A DNA stretch of 64,000 nt, from the NCBI GenBank assembly GCA_016124855.1, contig WGMX01000054.1, positions 62,001-126,000 on the forward strand. Direction: 5' to 3'. The notes under the pieces were generated by a model that was given only the letters and a program-made list of their open reading frames with translations, searched no databases and was not told the DNA's origin. The position numbers and the translations under genes are program-made. Within the stretch, counting starts at the first letter, position 1. Each line of letters begins with the position of its first letter. This DNA comes from Anaerolineaceae bacterium. Its GTDB lineage: Bacteria; Chloroflexota; Anaerolineae; Aggregatilineales; Phototrophicaceae. Below, piece after piece: positions 51,551 through 61,247 of the stretch.

Positions 51551-51566
51551 GCTGAGTTAGAATGTT

Positions 51567-53303
51567 TTAAGCGCCGTTGACTTCAGAAAATACGCGCTGC
51601 CCCAAATCACTTTGCGGCGCGTATTCCTGCGAAATGATTTCAACCACTGTTCCCTGATCGGCCCAGTCGTAGAGCATTTTAGCGTTATCGTTTTGAGCCA
51701 TGACGCAGCCGAAAGTGTACTTCGAACCGACGTTACCACCACCCAGATAAGCGCCGTTCGGCAGCAGCACCGCGCCGTGGAAACCGTTCATTAGCCCCGG
51801 TACCACTTCGTACATGCCCATGAACCAATACATTGTCCAACTGCCGCAGTTTAGACCGCTGTTGCTGCACAGGGTAAAGCTGCCGCCTGCTGCTTCTTCG
51901 TCATGAGACAAAATCTGGTAAATTCCCGGTGAGGTCGGGTATTTATCCATGCCTGATGAAATCAGCCAGCTAAACTTTTCCTGACCATTTTCAAAAGCCT
52001 TCATACTCTGGTTATCAAGATCAACCACGATGCGCTTGTTGGGTACGGGGTCAAGCGGTACCGATTTGTCTTTTGAGGGTAAATTCAAAACATCGCCGAC
52101 TGAAAGCACATCCAGATTGCGACCGGGATTGGCTTCTTGGATCAAGTAAAAAGGAATGCCTGTCTTACGGGAAATAGAATATGCGCGGTCACCCGACTCG
52201 ACCGTATAACGTGTATCACGGTAGCGGATACGCAGCATGACCGAGCTGGCCTGTTCTCCGATGGCCTTATTCATCTTTTCCTGTGTTTCACGCGGGTCAA
52301 GATAGCGTGTTTCAGTCGCGGTCGGTGGATTTAGGGATTGGATTTGTGCGTTCAAAAACGGCGCGTAGGTTGAATCACGCAGCGTTAAGCCATCATCACC
52401 AATTTCCAACCACGAAGCGAGGGATTCTTTGGTCGTCGTCCAAGTGGTTGTTTTGTCTATGAAGGGATCATAACCATTTAGCGTAAACGGTTGGCTTACA
52501 AATTTGGTTGCTGCTGCTAGGTAAGGTTCTGGATCACTTTGTTGGGGTGGAATAACCGACATCGACAATTCAAGCCGGCCAGACTGTACCACATCGACGG
52601 TTTTCTTTTGCAGGGTATCCATCGTTAAGGATGTGTCGAGCATTCTTCCGTCTTGGCCTGCTACACCAATGAGCTGGTTATCTTTCCACGCGTAGCCCGC
52701 ATTATAAGGGGCAATGTCAGTAGCGGTTGTCAAGTTCAGGAGGTAATTGTTGGCCGTGTTGTAATCGACGCTTAGAACTGGCTTGACCCCAATCCCAAAC
52801 GGTAAACCGCTTAACCCCGCACCCTTGGCTGCATCAGCCGTTTTGCGCGCATCAAGTTGTAAGCCAATGTCCGAAGGCTTGACCGACCACTTCCGGTCAC
52901 CATCAACCAGTTGAATTTGATATTGGTTGACCCACGCATTTTGCAGCGCGGCGATGGCTTCTTCTTCGTTCATGTCCCCAATAGGAACATTCAGCGCGTA
53001 TACATTGGGGAAAATGCGCCCTGAAACCAGATGACTGCCTACAAACAAAAGGAACACAATGGCGATTAAGCCACCAATGCCGATGATGATTTGGCGCGTG
53101 TGGGTGATATACCAGAATAAATCACTTAAAATCATGCGGGTTCGCAAAAACCAGCCCGATTCAAGGTGGGCCATGCCCATGCCAGAGAGCTGACCGCGCA
53201 GGGCATCTTTTAATGGGGCGGCAGAAGCGGTTCGATGTTGGCGTGCCATCTGCCGTTCACGGGCGCGGCGCGACGAGTTGCGACGAGTTCCATAACCATC
53301 CAT
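51567..53303 (-). CDS. YkuD-like L,D-transpeptidase with LysM and peptidoglycan-binding domains
   Basis: This protein of 578 aa has a basic cytoplasmic N-terminus (about 1-60) and one membrane helix (about 70-92). Two VanW/YoaR-associated peptidoglycan-binding modules (about 105-340) contain N-V-Y-A-L-N-V-P-I-G and similar. A LysM domain (about 385-430) has Y-T-V-E-S-G-D and I-P-F-Y-L-I-Q-E-A-N-P. The YkuD domain is at about 440-565. His509 (G-F-H-G-A) and Cys533 are kept, but the usual S-H-G-C-V-R reads T-F-G-C-V-M, so the second His and the Arg are lost. Family members make 3-3 crosslinks or attach proteins. Activity may be altered. Start ATG 53303 follows AGGGAT; a longer frame to 53360 lacks one. 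Confidence 0.88.
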   Translation of the reverse strand: MDGYGTRRNSSRRARERQMARQHRTASAAPLKDALRGQLSGMGMAHLESGWFLRTRMILSDLFWYITHTRQIIIGIGGLIAIVFLLFVGSHLVSGRIFPNVYALNVPIGDMNEEEAIAALQNAWVNQYQIQLVDGDRKWSVKPSDIGLQLDARKTADAAKGAGLSGLPFGIGVKPVLSVDYNTANNYLLNLTTATDIAPYNAGYAWKDNQLIGVAGQDGRMLDTSLTMDTLQKKTVDVVQSGRLELSMSVIPPQQSDPEPYLAAATKFVSQPFTLNGYDPFIDKTTTWTTTKESLASWLEIGDDGLTLRDSTYAPFLNAQIQSLNPPTATETRYLDPRETQEKMNKAIGEQASSVMLRIRYRDTRYTVESGDRAYSISRKTGIPFYLIQEANPGRNLDVLSVGDVLNLPSKDKSVPLDPVPNKRIVVDLDNQSMKAFENGQEKFSWLISSGMDKYPTSPGIYQILSHDEEAAGGSFTLCSNSGLNCGSWTMYWFMGMYEVVPGLMNGFHGAVLLPNGAYLGGGNVGSKYTFGCVMAQNDNAKMLYDWADQGTVVEIISQEYAPQSDLGQRVFSEVNGA

Positions 53304-53506
53304 ATCAATCCCTATAGACCTATTAACTATTGAGCATGATATTTGTCTATATGCTACCACATTCTACGAGAGCTAGATATGCGTCTTAGGTTGTTCTTAA
53401 TTTATTCAACAGGTTCGTTGGGCATGATTGGTCTGTCGCGCTGCCCTCGACAAATTAGGCTAGTCGTCTACAATCCCTATATTGAGAGCAGTTGAAAGGA
53501 ACGACT

Positions 53507-54829
53507 ATGCGCCGAATCTGGATTGTGCTGAGCATTTTGCTGTGGGTTCGTGTAGCGGCAGCACAAGGTGACGCATTAAGCGCCAGCAAACCTAATTTGC
53601 TTACGAAACAGGATGTTTACGGACAGCCGACACTGTATGCCGAAGGTACGCTGCGCAATAGCAGTGCTGACCGGTCTTTCACAAATATTGAGCTGGAGGC
53701 CACCGCTTACGATGCGGAAGGAAACGAAGTGGGTGAAGGACTCGGTTATGTGGCGAATGCCTGTGGAGCCTCGCTCCTACCAGATTTTGTTTTGAGTCCC
53801 GGAGCCGAACAGTTTTATGTCATTCCGCTTGAGCTTTATGACTCTGACGCCAAGGTCGAACGGGTAGATATTCAAATAGACTCATCACCGGCTGATGTTC
53901 TTGCAGCAACTGAAAGTCCTTTAGGTGCAGGGATAAAGAAAATTGACAACCGTGAAGTGGCACAGGTCGAATGGATTGATGACCAAAGCCTACGTTACGC
54001 CGAAGGCTGTCACCGTGACTTATTCACAGATTGGACATGGCGCACTTACGACTTACGCACAGGCGCAGTTAGTGTAACGCCGCATCCTAAAGCTGAATTG
54101 GTGACAGAGGCATTGCGCCGGCAGTTGGGCTTACTTGATCCGCTGTATTTCCAACACTCTATGCTGACGTTTGATCCCAACGGACGACGATTGGTTTACC
54201 AGACTGAATTGAATACGGTTTTAAGTGCTGAGAGTGATGGCTCATTTAAACGCCGGATGTTGGATAAATTATCAGACCGCACCTTACAAGGCATCAGTTG
54301 GTTGGATAAAGGGATTTTTCTAGCTTATTACTATGGCGCGGTAGGTGACCCTGTGACTTATTTTACGGCTAATGTGGACAACCGTATTTTAAGCGAAACA
54401 CCCGCAAATAGTACGCCCTCTATCATTACGCCGGGCTCCAGTCCAAACGGAGAAAATGTAATCATTGGGCTGGAAGTCAAAGGTCAAACGGGCTATTACG
54501 ACAAACGGGCTGCCTATGAAACCACTACCCTGTTATTCGAGTCGCCTTTACCCGGAAACAATTGGCCGGGGCCACTTTACGAAAAGGACTCCGATGACGC
54601 CTCTTTCATTTACATGGCTGTTCCCAAAGATGATAGCGCAACTTTGGTCTGTTATAACGTCCAATCCAAAAGCACTTACGACTTAACCACGCTTCCACTG
54701 CAATTAACCGACGACGAGCAGGCATGGTGGTGGCTTTCGCCCAACCATAACACGATTGCGCTGGCGGCGGACGGTATTCACGGCGGTTTGTGGTTGATTA
54801 ACCTTAATGCGACCAAGGCATGTGAATAA
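53507..54829 (+). CDS. Secreted propeller-like protein, unknown
   Basis: This protein of 440 aa has a signal peptide cleaved near A-A-A-Q (residue 20). Residues 25-125 form a FxLYD-like beta domain (G-T-L-R-N-S-S-A-D-R-S-F-T-N-I-E-L-E-A-T-A-Y-D-A-E-G). The rest contains weak propeller blades (F-D-P-N-G-R-R-L-V-Y, I-S-W-L-D-K-G, S-P-N-H-N-T-I-A-L). Four Cys are present. GAAAGGA lies before the ATG at 53507. It is followed after two bases by the DMT transporter gene, so the two are co-transcribed. Confidence 0.72.
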   Translation: MRRIWIVLSILLWVRVAAAQGDALSASKPNLLTKQDVYGQPTLYAEGTLRNSSADRSFTNIELEATAYDAEGNEVGEGLGYVANACGASLLPDFVLSPGAEQFYVIPLELYDSDAKVERVDIQIDSSPADVLAATESPLGAGIKKIDNREVAQVEWIDDQSLRYAEGCHRDLFTDWTWRTYDLRTGAVSVTPHPKAELVTEALRRQLGLLDPLYFQHSMLTFDPNGRRLVYQTELNTVLSAESDGSFKRRMLDKLSDRTLQGISWLDKGIFLAYYYGAVGDPVTYFTANVDNRILSETPANSTPSIITPGSSPNGENVIIGLEVKGQTGYYDKRAAYETTTLLFESPLPGNNWPGPLYEKDSDDASFIYMAVPKDDSATLVCYNVQSKSTYDLTTLPLQLTDDEQAWWWLSPNHNTIALAADGIHGGLWLINLNATKACE

Positions 54830-54831
54830 CT

Positions 54832-55692
54832 GTGACGATTATTGCCTTCGTGCTAGTGCTGGTTTCGGCCTCTTTACATGCGACATGGAATTTTCTATCG
54901 AAGCGGGCGGGTGGTGACACAGCCTTTGTTTGGTTATTCAGCCTGCTGGCCACAATTATCTACTTGCCGCTGGCGATTGCGATCATCGTTATCCAGAAAC
55001 CACAGTTAGGCGCACCAGAGCTAACGGCGCTGGCGATAACCTGCTTGCTGCATATTGCCTACTACTTATTCCTAAATTGGGGCTATCAAGTCGGCGATTT
55101 GTCGCTGGTTTACCCGATTGCGCGTGGGGCTGGGCCGCTGCTAGCCTCAATCGGCGCGATTATCCTACTAGGTGAGCGTCCTTCTCCACTTGCACTTGGT
55201 GGTATGCTGCTGATTTCGGTGGGCATTGTCATCTTAACGGGCGGCACTTCTAAAACTCATCACGGAAGTATTCGGATGGGCATTATTTACGGGCTGTTGA
55301 CCGCCGTTGCCATTGGCGCATATACACTCCAAGATAAGCAGGTTGTTGGTTTTTATCTCGTGCCTCCGCTTATTTTGACGTGGGCAAGCAATTTTGTGCG
55401 GTTAGTGGTGCTTGCGCCTCATGCGCTGCGCCATTGGAATCGGGTGAAGTTCAATTGGCAGACCTATAAACGAGAGGCTTTTAGCGTTGGTGTTCTCGAT
55501 TCGCTGTCATATATCCTGTTTCTAATTGCACTTTCAAGCGGTCTGGTGACTCAGCTTTCTCCACTGCGGCAAACGAGTATTTTGATGGGCGCTTTTCTCG
55601 GAACGCGCTTGTTATCCGAAGAAGGTGGTCGCCGGCGAATGATGGCAGCATTAGTGATGATGATCGGTGTCATTGTGCTGGCAGTAGGTTAA
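54832..55692 (+). CDS. EamA/DMT-superfamily transporter
   Basis: This protein of 286 aa has ten membrane helices and two EamA repeats. The second half of each carries L-V-Y-P-I-A-R-G-A-G-P-L-L-A (residues about 88-101) and L-S-P-L-R-Q-T-S-I-L-M-G-A (about 243-255). Members export metabolites, amino acids or drugs. The substrate is unknown. The start is GTG at 54832, coupled to the gene before it (two bases between stop and start), so exporter and exported propeller protein share a transcript, though a functional link is not shown. Confidence 0.9.
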   Translation: MTIIAFVLVLVSASLHATWNFLSKRAGGDTAFVWLFSLLATIIYLPLAIAIIVIQKPQLGAPELTALAITCLLHIAYYLFLNWGYQVGDLSLVYPIARGAGPLLASIGAIILLGERPSPLALGGMLLISVGIVILTGGTSKTHHGSIRMGIIYGLLTAVAIGAYTLQDKQVVGFYLVPPLILTWASNFVRLVVLAPHALRHWNRVKFNWQTYKREAFSVGVLDSLSYILFLIALSSGLVTQLSPLRQTSILMGAFLGTRLLSEEGGRRRMMAALVMMIGVIVLAVG

Positions 55693-55794
55693 TAGTCCTA
55701 TTTTCTGATAGTCCAACCGACCCGTTTTAGGGTTTTAACCTGACGATTGCTCTACGGGACGCACTACTGCCCCCTAAAAATGCCTATAATGAGA

Positions 55795-55800
55795 TAGATT
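55795..55800 (+). promoter_or_regulatory. -10 element of the PA14/SH3 gene
   Basis: TATAAT at 55795-55800, about 36 bases before the start at 55837. AAAGGAGG lies at the ribosome-binding position. No matching -35 was found. Confidence 0.45.
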
Positions 55801-55836
55801 ATGTAGTTTTGATTCTGACGAAAAAGGAGGCTAACG

Positions 55837-57264
55837 ATGAAGTGGCGAAAATGGAGTGTCTTTGGCGTGTTGTTCGCCATGTTCAGTTTATTCATACTGC
55901 AACCGAGTACTTGGGTTGCGGCACAGAGTTATTCTTGGACAGGCGAATATTATAATAATCCTTATTTACAAGGTTCACCGGCTTTCACCCGTACCGATGG
56001 CGTACTGGCATTTGACTTTGGCAATAATTCCCCCGGCAACGGCGTTGGCAGTGATGGATTCTCCGTTCGTTGGACGGCATTAGCTGCGTTTGGCGGCGGA
56101 ACCTATCGCTTTTGGGCGTTAGCCGACGATAACATCAAAATTACGCTGGATGATGGTTATACACCGATATTGAGCACGTTTGGGCAAACGCAAATCGGCC
56201 AAATTGTTTCGGCTGATGTGCCGATGACGGCAGGTGTACATAAGGTGCGTGTCGACTATCAAGAAATTTCCGGCAGCGCCTATGCTTATGTGAATTGGGC
56301 TCCATCAGGTGCGAGCGGCCCGAACTTCCCTGTTCCGCAAGTCTCCTACTCGAATATCAATAATGGACAGTGGGCAGCCCAATATTTTAACAATGCAAGT
56401 TTGTCAGGTTCACCTGTGCTGACCCAGACTGAAGGCAGCCCAAGCCACAATTGGGGAAGTGGTTCTCCGGGCGCAAGTGTCCCGATAGACAATTTCTCGG
56501 CACGCTGGACAAGTACACAAGCCTTGGACGCAGCCAACTACCAACTATCCGTATCGGCTGACGATGGTGTACGCGTGTTTGTTGATGGTAACTTGGTGAT
56601 TAACGAGTTCCATTCTGCTTCGAATACCACCTATACCGCCAACCTTAATCTGGGGGTAGGGCAGCACACCATCGTCGTCGAATACTATGAAGCGGGTGGT
56701 AATGCATTTCTGAACTACAACTTGAATCGGGTTACTTCAGTTATCGTCACCCAGCCCAATGTCAACCCGGTCAATACAGGGACTACCGCGACTGTCACGG
56801 CGGCCCGCCTAAACGTGCGCGATAATCCGAATGCCAGCGCGACCATTTTGACCAAGATTAACATCCGTGAAGTGTATCCGGTCGTCGGCAAAAATGGAGA
56901 CTCATCGTGGTATCAAATCAACGTAAACGGCGTTGTCGGGTGGGTGTCCGGTCGATTTGTCACAATTGGTGGAAACCAGAATGTGACTGTGGTCGCGGCG
57001 GGCGTTCCTAACGTTGCCCAGCCGGTAGATACCGGATTTGATGTGACAGCCTTGACGACACTAAATGTTCGCAATGCACCATCGACGCGTGGCACAACCG
57101 TTGTCGCCAAGATGCAGCGTAATGAAACGGCGCGAATTATCGGGCGGACATCCAATAACTTGTGGTGGCAGATCAACTATAACGGCACAGTCGGTTGGGT
57201 CAGTTCAACCTACGGACGGATTCAAGGCGGGGCTGTTGTGGGGCAAATTCCGGTTACCGGTTAA
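55837..57264 (+). CDS. Secreted protein with two PA14 and two SH3b domains
   Basis: This protein of 475 aa has a signal peptide cleaved near V-A-A-Q (residue 29). PA14 domains at about 33-160 and 178-300 carry the family marks W-T-G-E-Y-Y-N-N-P/W-A-A-Q-Y-F-N-N, F-S-V-R-W-T and A-D-D-G-V-R-V-F-V-D-G. SH3b modules at about 320-378 and 405-462 have the pattern L-N-V-R-D-N-P-N and L-N-V-R-N-A-P-S. PA14 modules bind carbohydrate and SH3b modules bind peptide or wall. It is likely a surface or matrix adhesin. AAAGGAGG is an excellent ribosome site, and the gene ends in its own terminator. Confidence 0.9.
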   Translation: MKWRKWSVFGVLFAMFSLFILQPSTWVAAQSYSWTGEYYNNPYLQGSPAFTRTDGVLAFDFGNNSPGNGVGSDGFSVRWTALAAFGGGTYRFWALADDNIKITLDDGYTPILSTFGQTQIGQIVSADVPMTAGVHKVRVDYQEISGSAYAYVNWAPSGASGPNFPVPQVSYSNINNGQWAAQYFNNASLSGSPVLTQTEGSPSHNWGSGSPGASVPIDNFSARWTSTQALDAANYQLSVSADDGVRVFVDGNLVINEFHSASNTTYTANLNLGVGQHTIVVEYYEAGGNAFLNYNLNRVTSVIVTQPNVNPVNTGTTATVTAARLNVRDNPNASATILTKINIREVYPVVGKNGDSSWYQINVNGVVGWVSGRFVTIGGNQNVTVVAAGVPNVAQPVDTGFDVTALTTLNVRNAPSTRGTTVVAKMQRNETARIIGRTSNNLWWQINYNGTVGWVSSTYGRIQGGAVVGQIPVTG

Positions 57265-57301
57265 GGGAAGTTTTGTTATCTGACTGTGAATTGTCGTGAA
57301 G

Positions 57302-57331
57302 TGGGGCGGTATTGATCGCCCCATTTTATTT
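57302..57331 (+). terminator. Intrinsic terminator of the PA14/SH3 gene
   Basis: Stem TGGGGCG/CGCCCCA (57302-57308 with 57317-57323) followed by TTTTATTT. The tail runs into the stop of the convergent gene. Confidence 0.8.
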
Positions 57332-57989
57332 ACATGACCGCGAGTACAACTAGGGGGATAATCGCGCCGACAATGGCTCCGGCGATGACTTGTGCCAGTG
57401 TATGTCGCTGCAAGCGGAGACGGGCTGCCCCAACAATCGGTAGCAGCGGCGATACGAACAAAGCCGGCGCTGCGCCGAAAACGATGCCTGTTGCAACCAG
57501 CGCCACGCTTATGCTCATAGCGTGCATACTAATCTGCCAAGCGAAAGTAATGACCAACATGACCGCTAATTCCACCAGCGTAATCGCAGCGATTAACGGC
57601 AAGATCGAAGGCGCGTTCATCAAGCGTAGAACTTCCCACGCTAGAATGGCACAAACGATGGAGACGGCAAACGGGAGGAAGCGTTCTTGACGCTCTTTCA
57701 TATGCAAATCGCTGATTTTGCCCCCACGTACACGCCATGCGATGAAGAGAATGGGCATGACGCAAACCAAAATACCGTAAGTCAGCGCCCACATTAATCC
57801 TTGAAGGCGATTTTCGGCAAAATGAAACGCGATGATAAATACCAGAACACTCCATACCATCGGTGGGCTAAATAAGTTGGAGACAATCCGTGCCCAGCGT
57901 GCATTCATAAGTGATGATGCGTTCAATACCTGTTCCTCTGCAAAATACCAATAGGGGCGGAGATAATGATACCAAATGTTTGCAACCAT
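57330..57989 (-). CDS. PAP2-like membrane phosphatase (diverged)
   Basis: This protein of 219 aa has six to seven membrane helices. It follows the layout of PAP2 phosphatases: K-x-R-Q-E-R-F near residue 98 (motif 1 K-x6-R-P), S-M-H-A-M-S near 153 (motif 2 P-S-G-H) and R-L-R-L-Q-R-H-T-L-A near 192-201 (motif 3 S-R-x5-H). All three are altered from consensus, so activity is uncertain. Substrates in the family include undecaprenyl pyrophosphate and phosphatidic acid. The start is ATG 57989; a GTG at 57998 is possible. Confidence 0.7.
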   Translation of the reverse strand: MVANIWYHYLRPYWYFAEEQVLNASSLMNARWARIVSNLFSPPMVWSVLVFIIAFHFAENRLQGLMWALTYGILVCVMPILFIAWRVRGGKISDLHMKERQERFLPFAVSIVCAILAWEVLRLMNAPSILPLIAAITLVELAVMLVITFAWQISMHAMSISVALVATGIVFGAAPALFVSPLLPIVGAARLRLQRHTLAQVIAGAIVGAIIPLVVLAVM

Positions 57990-58133
57990 TATTTTCACTC
58001 TAGCACAGGTTTAATGAAATTTGATGTAGAGATGTTTAAGCTTGTGTTAGAGACCCATAGTTCTCTCATGACATAAATCCTACTCTGCTGTTTCCGGTTT
58101 CATGCACAGCTACGAATGACAGCTCCTGAATGT

Positions 58134-59366
58134 TCATTTTAATTTGGCGAGGTAATTTTTTCCCTCGAAGATGGCACGGGTGCGGCGCGATTCGTAAAGT
58201 GCGTCTGCATCAAGGAGGCCAAGAATTTCTCGCGTTAAGGCTGCTGTACGCAGCGACCCGGTGATGACGATGAGCGTACTGGACGCTTTTAGCGCCTCAT
58301 CTACAGCCGTTTGGAAATCCGGTTGGATGGCTATCTGTGCTTGCTTGAGAGCTGCCGTTTGTCCGATTTCGTCGGCAGTAAGCGCGCGGTGACTCGAAGT
58401 TTGTGTTAATGTGATTTGAAATCGAGGATGATCAAATTCAGCGAGAAAGTCATGAACGGACTTATCCCGCAGCATTCCGATAATCAGTTGAACCGTTGCA
58501 GTAGGGTTTAGTTGCTCGATTGCTGCCCGTAATCGTTTGGCGCTGTTGGGTGTATGCGCGCCATCAATCAGAATCGTTTTTCCATCCAGCGAACGGCGTT
58601 CCATACGTCCCATAAGTTGAACGTCCGGTGAGGTGTCAGGTAATGCAATAGTCGGGATTATTCCGCGCTGGATGAGATTGGCGCAGGCTTTTACAGCTAA
58701 AGTTGACAGCGGTTCAATGGTCATAGTGGCTTGCTGAGAGCTTGCTTCTTCTCGCAGCAGGGCTTCAACTTCAGCGACTTGTGGCGCAGCAATTGCATAA
58801 CCCTGTGCTTGAATGATGCCTGCCTTATGACTGGCAATCGACTCCAGCGTGCCGCCGAGCATAGCCGCGTGTTCATACTCGATAGGTGTAATGACGGCTA
58901 GCGTGTTGTGGACAATGTTGACCGCATCATACCGTCCGCCAATACCAATTTCGAGCACAGCAATGTCAACCGCCTGCTGTCGAAACCACCAAAGTGCTAA
59001 AGCGGTTGCTAGTTCAAAAGTGCTGTAATAGGTAACTAGCTTTTTGGCAGCTTGATTGACAATTTGCAAGCCTGCAGTCAAATCGACTTGGGTAATCATT
59101 TGACCGTTAATCACAAACCGTTCACGGAAACTGTGTAAGTGTGGGCTGGTGAACAACCCGACATTGAGGTGATCGTTCATCAATGCTGCGATTTGATGGC
59201 AGGTTGTTCCTTTGCCAACCGAACCCGCTGTGACAACACATGGATAGGCGTGCTGCGGATTGTCGAGCGCCTCGACCAACCGCCGCATATGATCGAGCGA
59301 GTGGGGTAAGTCACTCGCCCGAATAGGTTGGCTAAGGATTTCGAGGGCTTCGTAATAATCAATCAA
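58134..59366 (-). CDS. folC: Folylpolyglutamate synthase / dihydrofolate synthase
   Basis: This Mur-ligase-family enzyme adds glutamates to folate. The protein of 410 aa has the ATP-binding loop V-T-A-G-S-V-G-K-G-T-T at about residues 46-57, T-S-P-H-L-H-S-F-R-E-R near 73-83, the metal-binding E-I-G-I-G-G-R-Y-D-A near 146, and the last-domain I-D-G-A-H-T-P-N-S (normally D-G-A-H-N). The G-S-V-G-K form of the loop is a slight change from G-T-N-G-K. Its start overlaps the HAD gene by 4 bases (ATGA), so the two are coupled. Confidence 0.93.
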   Translation of the reverse strand: MIDYYEALEILSQPIRASDLPHSLDHMRRLVEALDNPQHAYPCVVTAGSVGKGTTCHQIAALMNDHLNVGLFTSPHLHSFRERFVINGQMITQVDLTAGLQIVNQAAKKLVTYYSTFELATALALWWFRQQAVDIAVLEIGIGGRYDAVNIVHNTLAVITPIEYEHAAMLGGTLESIASHKAGIIQAQGYAIAAPQVAEVEALLREEASSQQATMTIEPLSTLAVKACANLIQRGIIPTIALPDTSPDVQLMGRMERRSLDGKTILIDGAHTPNSAKRLRAAIEQLNPTATVQLIIGMLRDKSVHDFLAEFDHPRFQITLTQTSSHRALTADEIGQTAALKQAQIAIQPDFQTAVDEALKASSTLIVITGSLRTAALTREILGLLDADALYESRRTRAIFEGKNYLAKLK

Positions 59367-60124
59367 AGGGAATGTTGTTCCAAATACGTCACAGCGGCGG
59401 GAAGTTCGCGCAAGGAATGCATAATGCCGGTCGGGTGCACCGTTTGCTCCGGCCCATAGGGGAATTCTTCGGCGCGTGTAAATGGATCAAGATGATAAAG
59501 AGAATCGGGAATAAGCGTAGCGCGCGGCTTCCACAAGGTTTTAAAGCCGTGACCTGACGGGTACAGCACATCATCGTCGTAGAGATCGCCGACCATAATC
59601 GACAGCTTGGCTTGTTCAGGCCAATCACCGAAGAAATGACGGTGCTTCTTGAGACCGTTGTGTGTGTCCGGTGTGAGCGTATCAGTAACAAGTGGTGTGA
59701 TTCCCAGCGCGTCCATCACTTGAAGCTGGTATTTGGCAAGCCCTTTGGTGGCAATCACAATCGCGCGGTGGGGAGCAGCCAATTCTTGCAGCGACTCCAG
59801 CGCGTATTCGAGAAGCGTCGAATGGGATTTAGCATAGGTGTTTACCAACTCGGTGACGCTGGTGGTAATTGACACACCCAAGCGTTTGGCAACCGTCAGT
59901 GAAATATCATCCATATCCATCGCCAGAATGGCAGGTATATTGTCATCACGCTGACGGGCATTGTTTTCATCCTCAATCATTTGCAGGATATCTGCCCCTG
60001 ATAGACCTGATTTTTGAGCCATTTCACCGACGACTTGGGGCCAAACGGCTCTTTCAAAAGGGTTTAGCTGGAGTGTGCCGTCAAGGTCAATAAAAACCAC
60101 GGTTTGGTATATAGTGTTGGACAA
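59363..60124 (-). CDS. HAD-superfamily hydrolase
   Basis: This protein of 253 aa has motif I D-L-D-G-T near residue 13-17, motif II in I-V-I-A-T-K-G (Thr near 123), a conserved Lys near 157-159 and motif IV G-D-L-Y-D-D-D near 175. The cap domain is the helical C1 type between residues 20 and 90. HAD enzymes of this size dephosphorylate small metabolites such as phosphoglycolate or nucleotide monophosphates. Coupling to folC suggests, but does not prove, a folate-precursor or nucleotide role. The final 50 residues lie outside the core. Confidence 0.88.
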   Translation of the reverse strand: MSNTIYQTVVFIDLDGTLQLNPFERAVWPQVVGEMAQKSGLSGADILQMIEDENNARQRDDNIPAILAMDMDDISLTVAKRLGVSITTSVTELVNTYAKSHSTLLEYALESLQELAAPHRAIVIATKGLAKYQLQVMDALGITPLVTDTLTPDTHNGLKKHRHFFGDWPEQAKLSIMVGDLYDDDVLYPSGHGFKTLWKPRATLIPDSLYHLDPFTRAEEFPYGPEQTVHPTGIMHSLRELPAAVTYLEQHSL

Positions 60125-60218
60125 TTGTTCACCCGGATTTGACGATTAAGCAGCGTTGGACTATTCAATATTGACCCCCACGCCTAATGTTGACTTTAGG
60201 TAGTGAGGGAATTGGCAA

Positions 60219-61151
60219 TTATTTGCCGTGAACAACCAAATCTTTGAGTGCCGGTTCAGCCTTTGGGTATTGAAACTGGTAACCCGCTTCTTCTAGGCGT
60301 TTGGGGACAGCGCGTTGGCCTTCCGTCAATAACATTGCCAGTTCGCCAAATGCTAATTTAAAGGCGAAGGCCGGCGCGGGCAAGAATGACGGACGCTTGT
60401 AGACGCGCCCCAAAACAGTCGCGAGTTCCGCATTGCTGAGGACGTCAGGTGCGCTCAAATTATAAGCGCCGCTGGCATTTTTGTTATCCAGCAAGAAGCG
60501 AATCGCACCGACTTCGTCATCGATATGTATCCACGGCATTTGCTGCTTGCCGTCGCCAATTCGCCCGCCAACAAATAATTTGAACGGGAGAGACAGTTGC
60601 GGCAGAACGCCGCCTTTGGTGGACATCAAAATGCCGGTACGAATAATCACACGGCGAACGCCCATTTTTTCGACAGGTTCGGTGACTGCTTCCCACTGAA
60701 CACACGTTTGGGCAAGGAAATCCCCTCCGGGTGCATGGTCTTCTGTAATATCTTCACTGCCGTGTGTACCATAATAGCCAACTGCCGAGGCTTGTATCAA
60801 CACATCGGGTTTGTTTTTGGCGGCACTGATGGCTTCGACAACCGCTTTGCCTGCGTTGATGCGGCTTTCGACGATACCTATTTTGCGCGCTTTCGTCCAG
60901 CGGCTCGGCGGGAAGCCCTCACCAGCAATGCTTTCGCCAGCGAGGTTGATGATTGCACCCGCGCCGTCAGCGAGTTCGCCCCAGCCCTTCGCGGTGCGGG
61001 CATCCCACTCGACGAGCTGTATACTTCCATCAAGTCCGCTGGTTTTATTGGTGTTGCGCGTGAGGACGATTACTTCATGATGATCGTGCGCCAAACTGTT
61101 TGCTACTGCTTTGCCAATCAGCCCTGTTCCCCCGGTAATGATTACACGCAT
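60219..61151 (-). CDS. TIGR01777-family NAD(P)-dependent epimerase/reductase
   Basis: This SDR-related protein of 310 aa is of the YfcH/TIGR01777 family. N-terminus M-R-V-I-I-T-G-G-T-G-L-I-G (Rossmann). Further family marks are I-N-L-A-G-E-S-I-A, R-W-T-K-A-R-K-I-G-I-V-E-S-R, A-S-A-V-G-Y-Y-G and the C-terminal P-K-R-L-E-E-A-G-Y-Q-F-Q-Y-P. The family's substrate is unknown. ATG 61151 is picked because GGAGG lies nine bases upstream; a longer frame reaches 61229. It is preceded by the GT-C gene on the same strand (about 95 bases between). Confidence 0.93.
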   Translation of the reverse strand: MRVIITGGTGLIGKAVANSLAHDHHEVIVLTRNTNKTSGLDGSIQLVEWDARTAKGWGELADGAGAIINLAGESIAGEGFPPSRWTKARKIGIVESRINAGKAVVEAISAAKNKPDVLIQASAVGYYGTHGSEDITEDHAPGGDFLAQTCVQWEAVTEPVEKMGVRRVIIRTGILMSTKGGVLPQLSLPFKLFVGGRIGDGKQQMPWIHIDDEVGAIRFLLDNKNASGAYNLSAPDVLSNAELATVLGRVYKRPSFLPAPAFAFKLAFGELAMLLTEGQRAVPKRLEEAGYQFQYPKAEPALKDLVVHGK

Positions 61152-61247
61152 GTCAGTCTGCCTCCGGTCAATAGATAGAATAAATCTCCCCTTCATTTGA
61201 TTGTATCTTTGGCTAGGAACAAGCGTCAACAGATGCTCATCGGTTGT

